Source: Gammaproteobacteria bacterium UBA7310
Lineage (GTDB): Bacteria; Pseudomonadota; Gammaproteobacteria; Pseudomonadales; Ketobacteraceae
Length of the DNA stretch: 26,935 nt
Reading direction: 5' to 3'
Assembly (NCBI GenBank): GCA_002471665.1
Contig: DKQK01000073.1
Span: 1-26,935 of the forward strand
Shown one piece after another: positions 1-8,026 of the stretch (position 1 is the first letter of the stretch; each line of letters opens with the position of its first letter). The notes under the pieces were generated by a model. That model was not told the DNA's origin. It ran no database searches and worked only from the letters and a program-made list of their open reading frames with translations. The position numbers and the translations under genes were made by a program.

Positions 1-21
1 ACGGAAAATCCCCAGGACCCC
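1..21 (-). repeat. Second copy of the Tn3 terminal repeat tip, at window edge
   Basis: The first 21 bases match positions 1550-1570 at 19 of 21 positions in the same orientation (the differing bases are c/t at offset 13 and g/a at offset 16). Read leftward both begin GGGGT and end TTTTCCGT. This copy lies inside the transposase gene, so it may be the tip of another related transposon that continues to the left of the window. A 15-base palindrome (GACCCCAAAGGGGTC, 16-30) spans the junction. Confidence 0.6.
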
Positions 22-1495
22 AAAGGGGTCAGCTGGCCTTGCTTCAGCAGCGTATATTTGTGTTTTCGCCAGTGTTCCCCGTCGATCAGGTCGGCATCGA
101 GTGCCCGGTATTTAATGATTTCAGGCAGTGTCAGTTGGCCATTCAGGCGATCGGGAATCTGTTGATAGAGGAACCACTCATAACGATCTAACAGGATATT
201 GCCTGCACGATCCAGCAAGAATTCGCGTATTTTTTTTGATAGAAACCGGGTGTCGGCGTTTGCAATTGGGCCTGGGCGTTGAGTTCGCCTTGTGCATTCG
301 CCAAGGCCGCCGCTAGGTGCTGGGTGCCATCGTTTCCTTCGAAGCGCAGACATAGGAACAAATCTCGTAGCAAACCTTTACGTAGACTGTCTTTCTCGTC
401 GTAGTACTGCCACATGGATTCATCGACCGAGCGCCGCTGCTCATTCAAAAATAGGCAGACGGATTCCAGATCCTTTTTTGCCAGCAGGCCCAGTGCTTTT
501 TGTCTTACGGTTGCAAACGGTTGCTGCAGATCAATGCTGTCATCAATAAACAAATGCAGTACAGCCGCCGCTTTGCTGACATTTTTGGCTGCTCGTTGCC
601 AATCCTGATAAACCGCATCCTGCGCATACTCCTTTGCTTTATGTTTGGTCTGTCTGACATGATGCACAAAGCCATCAGCAATACGTTCCAGAGCCTGTTG
701 CCATCGCGTTTGCAGATAGCACAATAAATATAACCGTTGGTTGCCTACGGTTTGCCGTTTCAGTTTGGCACCGTAGTAGTCGACTTTCTCCGCCAGGTGT
801 TGTTGATTTTTCTGCGACAGCGATAGCATACCCAAAAGCTGATCCACTTCCGGTATCCAATGTTGGATATGGCGATAGACAACCAGTTCCTTTTCCAGCT
901 CGGTTCCGGTGAAGTTGCGAGCTGATTGTCGCAACTGCCGAAACGGCAGTGGACCTTCGCCGTTAACTAACTCTGTCAGCACCTGCTTAAGCTCGTGTGA
1001 CATTGCACACTCAAGCTGGGCTGCCATGTGTTCCTGCTCATCTCCCGCTACCTGACTGATTATCTTCTGCAGCGTGCTGTAAGCAGGGATCGCGATCTTC
1101 TGTCCCGCTAAATATTCAATGGCCGCATCGAAGAGGTGCCTTGGCGCTGTCCAGGCTCTGGCTTGCTGGGATAGGTAGGCACTTAACGCAAGTCCGTGTT
1201 CTTTGGCATTCCAGCGCTGGTAGTTGCAAAGCTGGAAGATACGTTGGTAAATCCGTTCGTTCTCTTTGGGCGTGAGATTGAAAGGCCTACAGCCCGGTCC
1301 CGGTAAAACGGTTTGATGAACGTATTTGAGGTCCTGCTTGATCTGATGGAAACCGGGACTCAGCGCCACCGGCTTGGCCTTAAAATAGCCCAGCAGCACA
1401 ACCAGCATATAGCGCTGGCCCCGGTGTCGGAGGCCTTGGGCGACTGCCCGTTCCTTATCGTTTAGCGCACAAATGGGGATCTCGAAAAAAGTAAT
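22..1495 (-). pseudogene. tnpA: Tn3-family transposase, N-terminal half, frameshifted
   Basis: The product resembles the N-terminal DNA-binding half (DUF4158-type) of Tn3-family transposases, with the recognisable stretches LVVLLGYFKAKP and YQRWNAKEHGLALSAYLSQQ. Intact proteins are about 1000 residues and carry a C-terminal DDE catalytic domain, which would lie left of the window. The frame breaks at a run of eight A (minus strand; 230-237). Upstream the frame ends in a stop near 188. Restoring one A continues a good frame (IREFLLDRAGNILLDRYEWF and onward) to about position 22. No convincing ATG/GTG start exists inside the transposon: similarity begins near 1490, so the start is unresolved or has been lost. 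This is almost certainly non-functional as it stands, unless a minus-one ribosomal frameshift at the A-run is used. Confidence 0.75.
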
Positions 1496-1501
1496 ACCCT
1501 T

Positions 1502-1530
1502 CTGGAGGCCACGAATGGCAAGGCCTCCAG
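1502..1530. repeat. Inverted repeat in transposase leader
   Basis: CTGGAGGCC at 1502-1510 and GGCCTCCAG at 1522-1530 form a perfect 9-bp inverted repeat with an 11-base spacer. It lies between the terminal repeat and the first recognisable transposase codons. In the minus-strand RNA it would form a GC-rich hairpin immediately before an AAGGG ribosome-binding-like sequence. It could limit read-through translation of tnpA from outside promoters or be a protein-binding site; neither is shown. Confidence 0.5.
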
Positions 1531-1532
1531 AG

Positions 1533-1570
1533 CACTTTGTCGTTTTTGGACGGAAAATCCCTAGAACCCC
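1533..1570 (-). repeat. Tn3-type terminal inverted repeat (right end)
   Basis: Read leftward from 1570 it begins GGGGTTCTAGGGATTTTCCG and continues to about 1533, the usual 38-bp length of Tn3-family ends. A GGGG start is typical of the family. The flanking host sequence to the right begins tatat, a candidate half of a 5-bp target duplication. The other half is outside the window. Confidence 0.6.
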
Positions 1571-2059
1571 TATATCCGAGTTGAGATGGATTCGAAAGTG
1601 AAGAAGAAAGTTAAGCAACAGGCTAAGCGCTGGTTCCTTATGTTTGATCGAGTGACTCGCGAAGCTTCTATGGACAACCCACTCACCAGTGAAGAGTTTT
1701 TTTCTGCAGAGAAAGAGCTCAGTCAGATGAAAGTAGTATGTCCCTTCCTAATCAACCGAAGCTGTAGCATTTATTCTGTTCGACCAGTGGCTTGTCGTAC
1801 CTATGTTGTCGATGACAGTCCCTCGGTCTGCGAACAAAACCCAGTGAGAAACACGTTACCCAAGGCTCACGAAATCTACAAAGAGGCCTATGACAAACTT
1901 CACAACCTGGTGACACATACTCAGATGAGACCGCTAGTGTATGCGGTTTCTGAAGCCCTTGGCTTAAAGATTAAATTCAAGCCTTTGTTAATGTCCGCAT
2001 ACGTGAATAATGATGCCGAATACAAGTTGCCTGCATTGGGCGGCATGGTGGAATCTTAG
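1571..2059 (+). pseudogene. YkgJ-family Cys-cluster protein, 5' end lost to transposon
   Basis: The product resembles the C-terminal part of YkgJ-family zinc/iron-binding Cys-cluster proteins, with CPFLINRSCSIYSVRPVACR around residues 53-72 counted from the ATG at 1586, plus a further Cys downstream. Family members normally begin with a CxxCxxCC-type segment upstream of this block, and it is absent here. The frame is open from the first host base after the transposon end (1571) into the ATG at 1586, and there is no good ribosome-binding site before that ATG. This supports truncation by transposon insertion rather than a genuine short gene. A 157-residue product starting at 1586 remains possible. 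The gene converges on hipA, 35 bases away. Confidence 0.6.
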
Positions 2060-2094
2060 CACCTTCATTCATGGTATGAGAAGTGCGAGAACAA

Positions 2095-3441
2095 CTACAG
2101 GCCTTCCCACTCTAACCGATGATCCTGCTGAATCAGCTCCATCCAGGAGGGACCCTTGGTGTGGCCGGGAAAGTGTGGGGGCACTCCCGCCTGCTCAGCA
2201 AACTCAGGCCACTGACTCACCTCTTCAAGGATTTCTCGGATAATGGTCTTTGCTTTAGTTGGTCGAATGTCCGCATGCCGCGCCACTGCCAATAGATCGT
2301 CCGTCACAAAGTGATTACGCTTACCGTTGACGGTCATCTGGTGCTGGCTGGTCCAACCACTGCCATTGCAATAGGTAATGTCATAGGCGGGGGAGAGTGA
2401 CCAGATTCCGGCTTTGTCCATTAAAAACGCAATGTTCTTGGTGTGATCGTCCTGATTGCGGGCCACGACGTTAAACACAACCCTTCGAAAGAATTGTTCA
2501 AATTCCGGCTTGGGCAGATCCAGATCCCGCATCACACCGATGGCTTGTTCGTAGGAATAGGCGCCAGCCTGGTTAAAGTCATAATGCGCCAACCCACAGA
2601 GGGACTGCATATGGATCTTTTCGCCACCGTCTTTACGGTCAAACCGTCGGGTCATAAAATGAGAACGGCCGTTTTCCTTAAAAATACGGCATTCTGTCAT
2701 GTTGATGCCACAGGCGATGGCCATTAGATAATAGGCGTATTCCACTAGACTATAGCCTTTGGGATCTGCTAATACTTCGTGATCCCGGTTTTCTTCCACC
2801 CCGTCGAACTTCAATAACCAGTAACCAAAGCCGGCATCGGTTTTCACCTGTCCGGAACGCACTTCCTGCGTATCCGGGTTCCATTCAATCACCGCTTTAG
2901 CGCGGGCGCCGCCGGCCGAAGTCCCGACCGAAATAATCTTTTCCAGCGCTTGCTTCTTGTTGGCATCCGCCCCGGCCAAATCCACAGCCATGGCTTGCTT
3001 GGCACTCAACGCTTCATTAGCCAGTCTGACCAGTTCCGCGATCTCGATGGGTTGGGCCGTTTCATCCCAGGTGGCTATAGCAGGTTGGAACTCCAGAGCA
3101 CCCATGCCCCGTGAACCGATATAACTGAGGCGCTCCAAAGGACTGAAACTGTCCGGGGAACGACCCTGGCGTTCCAACCATTGATTGATCAGTCGATTAC
3201 CAAATTTGTCCGGTAACGAGTCGGCCAGCAATCCCGGCAGCCCTTTGAAGGTTTCCCGGTTTAGTGTGGGAAAGGAAAAGGATCGGTTGCTCAATGGCAT
3301 CATGATCGGGGAAGGCTCGATACCCGATGTTTGAAATGCCGGGTCATATTCAAAATAGCCTCGATCATTGGTCCAAATCAAGGTACCGATTTGTCGCCCC
3401 CATAACAGCACTCGGGCGACCGCTTGAGTAGTGTCTGCCAT
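2095..3441 (-). CDS. hipA: HipA-type Ser/Thr kinase toxin
   Basis: At 448 residues this matches HipA toxins, protein kinases that in E. coli phosphorylate glutamyl-tRNA synthetase and cause persistence. The N-terminal subdomain is followed by LPDKFGNRLINQWL (residues about 76-89), a Gly/Ser-rich nucleotide-loop-like segment SVGTSAGGARAKA (about 171-183), the catalytic-loop motif NQDDHTKN (about 329-336) and the metal-binding PAYDITY with Asp at about 354. All key kinase elements are present, so the toxin is probably active. The start codon abuts the stop codon of the upstream antitoxin gene (TAAATG, no gap), indicating one bicistronic mRNA and translational coupling. The cellular target here is unknown. 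Confidence 0.93.
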   Translation of the reverse strand: MADTTQAVARVLLWGRQIGTLIWTNDRGYFEYDPAFQTSGIEPSPIMMPLSNRSFSFPTLNRETFKGLPGLLADSLPDKFGNRLINQWLERQGRSPDSFSPLERLSYIGSRGMGALEFQPAIATWDETAQPIEIAELVRLANEALSAKQAMAVDLAGADANKKQALEKIISVGTSAGGARAKAVIEWNPDTQEVRSGQVKTDAGFGYWLLKFDGVEENRDHEVLADPKGYSLVEYAYYLMAIACGINMTECRIFKENGRSHFMTRRFDRKDGGEKIHMQSLCGLAHYDFNQAGAYSYEQAIGVMRDLDLPKPEFEQFFRRVVFNVVARNQDDHTKNIAFLMDKAGIWSLSPAYDITYCNGSGWTSQHQMTVNGKRNHFVTDDLLAVARHADIRPTKAKTIIREILEEVSQWPEFAEQAGVPPHFPGHTKGPSWMELIQQDHRLEWEGL

Positions 3442-3807
3442 TTAATCATCCCCCCAGGTCCAGGGCTTTTTATTGCTTCCTTCATGTGTACTCTGACCGG
3501 AACGGGAAGCTCGTTGTCGGGTTTTTGCCTGTAACTTTTCAATCTGTACCAGGGCCTCGGCCCGGGGTGGAGGAGCCGGCAGAAACTGATCCAGTTCCTC
3601 TAGCTTGCCCAACGCCCGGAGAACGGCGACCACGTTCAATAACCCCACACTTTTTGTACCATTTTCCAGGTTATAGAGGGTGCGCTCAGTAATACCGGCT
3701 TTCTCCGCCAGATCCACCATGGTGATATTCTGGCTGAGCCGGGTCGCCCGGAAGCGTTCTCCAAGCCATTCCAGGACTTTTTGGTTGCTCAGATGTGATA
3801 TCGACAT
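3442..3807 (-). CDS. hipB: HipB-type XRE-family antitoxin
   Basis: This 121-residue protein has an N-terminal XRE helix-turn-helix (residues about 18-70, with ITMVDLAEKAGITERTLYNL as the recognition core) and a polar, probably flexible C-terminal tail rich in Gln, Arg and Lys. In HipBA systems HipB neutralises HipA by direct binding and represses the operon. It sits directly upstream of hipA and abuts it. It follows a near-consensus promoter at 3855-3883 and an inverted repeat that could be its operator. No Shine-Dalgarno motif is visible before the ATG at 3807, and no better in-frame start exists. Confidence 0.9.
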   Translation of the reverse strand: MSISHLSNQKVLEWLGERFRATRLSQNITMVDLAEKAGITERTLYNLENGTKSVGLLNVVAVLRALGKLEELDQFLPAPPPRAEALVQIEKLQAKTRQRASRSGQSTHEGSNKKPWTWGDD

Positions 3808-3811
3808 AAAA

Positions 3812-3883
3812 GGAAATATATTGCCGATTGAGATCGTTTTAGGTTTATATAAGAACTATATTTCCATTTCTAAGTACTGTCAA
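3812..3883 (-). promoter_or_regulatory. hipBA promoter with candidate HipB operator
   Basis: Minus strand: -35 TTGACA (3878-3883), 17-base spacer, -10 TATAGT (3855-3860), predicting transcription from about 3848. The perfect inverted repeat TATATTTCC (3857-3865) / GGAAATATA (3812-3820) places one half over the -10 element and the other just before the hipB start. A further 8-bp palindrome, TTATATAA, lies between them (3845-3852). This fits autorepression by HipB; the assignment of these repeats as HipB sites is inference. Confidence 0.65.
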
Positions 3884-4094
3884 GCTCGTGGGATGAGCGC
3901 AAACTATAAGCAACCACCTCCAGCTTAACGGGAACCGTCCCACCTAAACCAAAGGCTTCGTCACGTTCAATAAAACCCAACCAGGAAAAATACCCAACCT
4001 CACCATCGTGCCGCAGAATACCCACCACTTCCCCAGACCGCTCCCGATCCAGCAGGATATTCCGGTAATTCAACTTACGTAGGAGCATTGGCAT
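3870..4094 (-). CDS. Hypothetical small protein upstream of hipBA
   Basis: A 74-residue ORF I do not recognise. It is basic at the N-terminus and has a well-formed middle (GEVVGILRHDGEVGYFSWLG, rich in Gly, Val and aromatics) that looks like a small beta-rich domain. The ATG at 4094 has no clear Shine-Dalgarno sequence. The -35 element of the hipBA promoter lies in its last codons, so the two units are physically interlocked. It could be a real small gene, the remnant of a longer protein, or chance. Confidence 0.35.
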   Translation of the reverse strand: MPMLLRKLNYRNILLDRERSGEVVGILRHDGEVGYFSWLGFIERDEAFGLGGTVPVKLEVVAYSLRSSHELDST

Positions 4095-4218
4095 ACTGAA
4101 TATACTTTACTGTTTTGGTGACTGGTAATATATACAGTGTAATGCTTAGGCTACTAAGGAGTGAAATGGAAGTTGGGCCATCAATAGTATTATAAATAAC
4201 AAAAGCATTGAGGTTTAT

Positions 4219-4605
4219 GTGACTTTAATACTAAACGTTCTTCACAAAGATATGTCTGTTTTAGCCGCAGAAATAATGGCGAGAGCAGAGTGGTCAATTT
4301 CGCCGATGTCCTTTTCTTCCGTACCTCTTGGAAAAGGCTACGCAGTTCATGACTTCAATAAAGTCACAATAAATTCAAGTAGGACGCTGGCTCTAGGTAT
4401 CGCAGGCCTTACGCAAGATCATGGTTATACTCAGAAGATTGAGCATAGTGAAAAAATCGATGACGCGTTACAAGCGATTCGAAAGCACATCGAAGGTTTT
4501 GTGCCTATCTATGATCGCGGCAAATTAAGAAAATTGTCCCAGTTTAGTGCTAATGAGGGGATGGCTCCAGAACCCCATTTAGCTAGATATTTTCGAGCCC
4601 AGTAG
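4219..4605 (+). CDS. Hypothetical protein, possible Ntn-hydrolase (proteasome beta/HslV-like) fold
   Basis: A 128-residue ORF starting at GTG 4219, with a gagg ribosome-binding site six bases upstream. The pattern resembles HslV/proteasome beta subunits: Thr at position 2 after the initiator, a hydrophobic strand running into VLAAE, a Lys in a DFNKVTI segment near residue 47 (the general place of the catalytic Lys of these enzymes), then a LALGIAG strand and a helix. It is shorter than HslV (about 175 residues), has Glu where the family usually has Asp after the AA, and has no HslU-type ATPase beside it. The fold assignment is a weak pattern match only. Its stop codon is 12 bases from the convergent monooxygenase gene. 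Confidence 0.45.
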   Translation: MTLILNVLHKDMSVLAAEIMARAEWSISPMSFSSVPLGKGYAVHDFNKVTINSSRTLALGIAGLTQDHGYTQKIEHSEKIDDALQAIRKHIEGFVPIYDRGKLRKLSQFSANEGMAPEPHLARYFRAQ

Positions 4606-4617
4606 CTCAAAATGCGG

Positions 4618-6210
4618 TTAGTTCCAGACGCTCTTCGCTGAGTCAGTCGCAGGCTGGATCATGCCTTGCCTGTCACCACCTCCGCTGAATTGGTAGTGTG
4701 TCATCGGCAAGTGCTTCGCGCGCCAAAGCATCTCCAGCGAAGTTGAGGGTCGCAGCATGGGTGCGTCACCATGACGATCAAAGTAATAGCTGTTCGAGGT
4801 AGCACAGTTGTGGTTCAGGAACACAGTCCCCTGCTGGCGCTTCTGTATGTCCTGGAAGTAACTATCATGCGCCTCTTGCCGAACCTCGACTCGCGTTGCT
4901 GCGCGCCTGTGGGACTCACGAATACACCTCGACAGGTGAATCGCGTTACCCTCCACCATTTTGAAATAAGACGTACCGATCAGGGCGTAAGGGCCGAGCA
5001 TGATGTAGAAGTTCGGATAGCCCGGTATGGTCAATCCCTCGTAGGCTTGGTAGCGATTGTCATGCCAGAACTGTCCAAGGTCGGTGCCGTTGCTCCCGAT
5101 CAGTTCGAAGGAGGGGATATTGCCTTTCTCGAATGTCTTGTAGCCGGTGGCGAGCACAAGTACGTCAATGGGGCGTGACTTGCCGTCGTTAGTGGTGATT
5201 CCCCTGCGGGTGATGTGTCGAATCGGTGTTGTCACCAGCTCGACGTTGTCCTGCGCGAAGGTTTTGAAATACTCGTTGGAGAAGGTGGGGCGCTTGCAGC
5301 CAAAGCCATAGGCAGGGCTGAGCTTCTCCCAGAGATCCTGCCGATCAGGAAGTTGTTCGTACATGTTTTGGAGGGCAGCCTTCTCGCAGGCACGCACGAT
5401 CCAGGGAGCTTGGCGGTAGTAGATTGCGGACAATACCATCAGGGTTTCGCTGGAAGCGTCCGTTACACTGCGAATACCTTGCTGTAAAGCAGGTGAGGCG
5501 CGAAATAGGGTTTTTAGCCAGCCCGGCAAGGTTCGATCCGGCTTTTTTAGCACCCAGATAGGTGTTCGTTGGTAAACATCAAGTTGGCGGACCTGTCGAG
5601 CAATTTCTGGCACCAGTTGCACCGCGGTAGCTCCGGTGCCGATGACCGCGACACGCTTGCCCTTCAGGTCGATGCCCTTTGGCCAGCGGGCGGTATGGAT
5701 GATATCGCCTTCGAAGTTGTCGAGACCCTCGATGTCGGGTAATTTGGGCGTGATCAGCCCCCCCCCTGCGGAAACCAGATGTCGCGCCCGCAGGGTTTTG
5801 CCCTGTTTCAATGACAGTACCCATAGGTCATTGTGCTTATCAAATCGGGCCTGTTGCACTTCGATGCCAAAGCGAATGTGTGGGTAGATCCCGTATTTGC
5901 TCGCCACTCGACGAGTGTATTGATACAGCTCGCTGCCCGGTGCGAATACCCGCGACCAGTTGGGGTTCTGTTCGAATGAGAACGAGTAAGTGAACGAGGT
6001 GATGTCCACGGCAATTCCAGGATATCGATTGTCACGCCAGGTGCCACCGACATCATAGCTGCGCTCGAGGATAAGGATGTCGTCGATACCGTCCGCTTTG
6101 AGTTGGATAGCGGTTCCAATCCCAGAGATGCCGGCACCCACAATGATGACTTCGTGGTCAGGGCGCGCCGAATGCATCGATTCCTCAGGTGCAAAGGCAG
6201 TCATGTTCAT
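4618..6210 (-). CDS. Baeyer-Villiger-type flavin monooxygenase
   Basis: A 530-residue class B flavoprotein monooxygenase. It has an FAD-binding GAGISG (residues 25-30), GGTWRDNRYPG (55-65), the BVMO fingerprint FEGDIIHTARWP (166-177) and a second, NADPH-binding GTGATA (191-196). Such enzymes insert oxygen next to a ketone to give an ester or lactone. ATG 6210 is chosen because AGGAGA lies 7 bases upstream and ATGA overlaps the esterase stop codon; the longer frame would need a TTG start without a ribosome site. It is the last gene of a four-gene operon whose esterase could hydrolyse its product. The substrate is not evident. Related family branches also oxidise hydrocarbons or sulfur compounds. 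Confidence 0.9.
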   Translation of the reverse strand: MNMTAFAPEESMHSARPDHEVIIVGAGISGIGTAIQLKADGIDDILILERSYDVGGTWRDNRYPGIAVDITSFTYSFSFEQNPNWSRVFAPGSELYQYTRRVASKYGIYPHIRFGIEVQQARFDKHNDLWVLSLKQGKTLRARHLVSAGGGLITPKLPDIEGLDNFEGDIIHTARWPKGIDLKGKRVAVIGTGATAVQLVPEIARQVRQLDVYQRTPIWVLKKPDRTLPGWLKTLFRASPALQQGIRSVTDASSETLMVLSAIYYRQAPWIVRACEKAALQNMYEQLPDRQDLWEKLSPAYGFGCKRPTFSNEYFKTFAQDNVELVTTPIRHITRRGITTNDGKSRPIDVLVLATGYKTFEKGNIPSFELIGSNGTDLGQFWHDNRYQAYEGLTIPGYPNFYIMLGPYALIGTSYFKMVEGNAIHLSRCIRESHRRAATRVEVRQEAHDSYFQDIQKRQQGTVFLNHNCATSNSYYFDRHGDAPMLRPSTSLEMLWRAKHLPMTHYQFSGGGDRQGMIQPATDSAKSVWN

Positions 6211-7175
6211 GCGACGGTCTCCTGTACGTTGGAGCAAGCCGGAACGTCGTTACCAAAATCGTGGCGATTTTGAGCTTTAACCGGGGCACTGCGTAACTGC
6301 GCTTGTACGAAGTTGATCAGCCGTTCGGTGTCTTTTCGTGCTTCCGGCAGCAGTAGCCGCAAGATCGGCCAGACGTGCGGCATGTCTGGTCGCGATAGCA
6401 GTTTCACTGGCACGCCTGCCTGGCGTGCGCGTTCGGCCACGGCATAGGCATCATCGCGCAAGCATTCCTCCTCGCTCACCGTCAGCATCAATGGGGGTAG
6501 CTGTCGGTAATCGCCCCGGCAGGGGGAGGCATAGGGGTGCAGCGGATCGGCGCCCTGCAGATAGAGCTTTGTGGCACCATCGATCATTGCTTGGGAAAGC
6601 ATCGGATCGGAATCGTTGTTAGCTTGCCGGGACATCAACTCGCCGGTGGCATCGGCACCTGGAGAGATGGCGATGGCACATACCGGCATCGGAAGTCCCT
6701 CGTCACGCGCACGAAGTAGTGTTACCAGCGTCAGATTACCGCCGGCAGAGTCACCGGCGACAACCAGTGGCCGAGAGTCCTCAATCAATTCACGGTAAAC
6801 GCACAGGGCATCGTCCGGTGCGGCCGGATAGGGATGCTCCGGAGCAAGCCGGTAATCGGCAAGAAAAATGCGCGCGTTCAGCGCCTGGGCCAACCTGCCA
6901 CAAAAGTTGTGGTAGGTGTCGAGGCGGCCACCGACAAAAGCGCCGCCGTGCAGGAAAAGCAGCGTTACGGTCGGAGTGGCGGTGGTCAGCCACTGTCCTG
7001 GGATATCGGCGACACGCGAATACCTAAGGCTAACACCGCTTGGCAGCAGTGCGGGTAACAAAGGCGCATTCATAACCTTACGCAAATGACAAACCAGATG
7101 TTCGGGATCCTGAATATCGCGTTTCATCACAACGCGGAAAAGGGGCTTAATAATTTTTGCAGGAAGTGATGCCAT
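6207..7175 (-). CDS. Alpha/beta hydrolase, hormone-sensitive-lipase family esterase
   Basis: 322 residues with the HSL-family oxyanion motif HGGAFVGG (76-83), the nucleophile elbow GDSAGG with Ser143, Asp241 in CLRDDA and His267 in MPHVWP as the likely triad. There is no signal peptide, so it is probably cytoplasmic. Members hydrolyse short- to medium-chain esters. Placed between an SDR (14-base gap) and a BVMO (4-base ATGA overlap), it is well suited to cleave the ester or lactone made by the monooxygenase. The same pairing occurs in the mycobacterial mymA-lipR genes. AGGAGA precedes the ATG at 7175. Confidence 0.9.
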   Translation of the reverse strand: MASLPAKIIKPLFRVVMKRDIQDPEHLVCHLRKVMNAPLLPALLPSGVSLRYSRVADIPGQWLTTATPTVTLLFLHGGAFVGGRLDTYHNFCGRLAQALNARIFLADYRLAPEHPYPAAPDDALCVYRELIEDSRPLVVAGDSAGGNLTLVTLLRARDEGLPMPVCAIAISPGADATGELMSRQANNDSDPMLSQAMIDGATKLYLQGADPLHPYASPCRGDYRQLPPLMLTVSEEECLRDDAYAVAERARQAGVPVKLLSRPDMPHVWPILRLLLPEARKDTERLINFVQAQLRSAPVKAQNRHDFGNDVPACSNVQETVA

Positions 7176-7189
7176 TAGTGTCTCCTAAT

Positions 7190-8017
7190 TCAGTCGGCCA
7201 GCAGGTGATAGGTCTCACCCACGATACGGGTGTACAAGCGAGGCATGAGGCGTTTGAAACGCCAAGCCATGCGGCCATCAATTTGCGGCAGCATATAAAG
7301 TTCCCCACGATCCAGCGTATCGAGTGTTTGTCGGGCGACCTTGTCGGCTGTGATCAGGGCGAAGCGGGTCATGGCGGCACGGGCAAACTCTCGGCGCTTT
7401 TCCGGCAGTTTGCCATCATTGACGATGTTGGTGGGTACCACGGTAGGACACAGTGCTGTGACGTTTACGCCAGTGCCAGCCAGCTCGGCGGCCAGTGTTT
7501 CCGACAGCGCAAGTACACCTGCTTTGGTGACGTTGTAGGTGCTCATCTCCGGCGCAGCGCCAAACGCGGCGGCGGAAGCGACATTAATGATGCCGCCATA
7601 GCCGAGATCCCGCAGTTTCGGCGCAAAGAAATGGCAGCCGTGAATGACACCCCACAGGTTGACGTTCATACACCAGTGCCAGTCTTCCAGAGATACCTCG
7701 CCGATGGGGCCGCCCAGACCCACGCCCGCATTGTTAATTACCAGTGTCACCGGACGGCCTAGTAGTTTCTCGGCTTCATCGCTGAGGGCGGCCATCTCTT
7801 CTGCATCGCCGACGTCACAGCGATGGGGAATGGCCTTACTTCCTAGCGCCTGTATGCTGGCGGCGACCTGTTCGGCTCGTGCCTCATTGATGTCTGAGCA
7901 GATTACCACACCCCCACGGCGCGCCAATTCATACGCAAAGCTACGGCCAATACCACTGCCAGCTCCAGTGACAACAGCGGCTGCGTTGCGGGAAGGTGGT
8001 AAAGGTTGTTTCGTCAT
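7190..8017 (-). CDS. Short-chain dehydrogenase/reductase
   Basis: A 275-residue classical SDR. It has TGAGSGIG (17-24), NNAG (95-98), and catalytic Ser148, Tyr161 and Lys165 (YNVTK). Asp42 at the end of the second strand suggests NAD(H) rather than NADP(H). It probably interconverts an alcohol and a ketone, which would supply the ketone for the monooxygenase two genes downstream. It starts 9 bases after the PF10118 gene, with AGGAG before the ATG. The C-terminal extension (about residues 240-275, basic and aromatic) is typical of SDRs acting on large lipophilic substrates; that last point is inference. Confidence 0.9.
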   Translation of the reverse strand: MTKQPLPPSRNAAAVVTGAGSGIGRSFAYELARRGGVVICSDINEARAEQVAASIQALGSKAIPHRCDVGDAEEMAALSDEAEKLLGRPVTLVINNAGVGLGGPIGEVSLEDWHWCMNVNLWGVIHGCHFFAPKLRDLGYGGIINVASAAAFGAAPEMSTYNVTKAGVLALSETLAAELAGTGVNVTALCPTVVPTNIVNDGKLPEKRREFARAAMTRFALITADKVARQTLDTLDRGELYMLPQIDGRMAWRFKRLMPRLYTRIVGETYHLLAD

Positions 8018-8026
8018 AAGAACTCC

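Larger units (their letters stand above)
1..1570 (-). mobile_element. Tn3-family transposon remnant
   Basis: One end of a Tn3-family element: a terminal inverted repeat at its right edge (1533-1570, beginning GGGG when read leftward), then a transposase gene reading left and away from that end. The transposase is interrupted by a frameshift, and its reading frame runs into a second copy of the repeat tip at 1-21. No resolvase, passenger gene or opposite-orientation end is inside the window. The right edge abuts the open frame of a YkgJ-type gene, which suggests the element inserted into that gene. The family call rests on the transposase N-terminal half and the GGGG-starting 38-bp-type end. 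Confidence 0.75.

Noticed and set aside
2060..2094. Weak hairpin between ykgJ and hipA as a terminator
   Set aside because: The stem has a bulge and no T-run follows on either strand.
4771..5178. Plus-strand frame of 135 codons opposite the monooxygenase
   Set aside because: Lies wholly inside a well-supported gene, with no domain or ribosome site of its own.
6211..6237. Longer N-terminus of the monooxygenase from a TTG at 6237
   Set aside because: No ribosome site and a longer overlap with the esterase; ATG 6210 has AGGAGA and a standard ATGA overlap.
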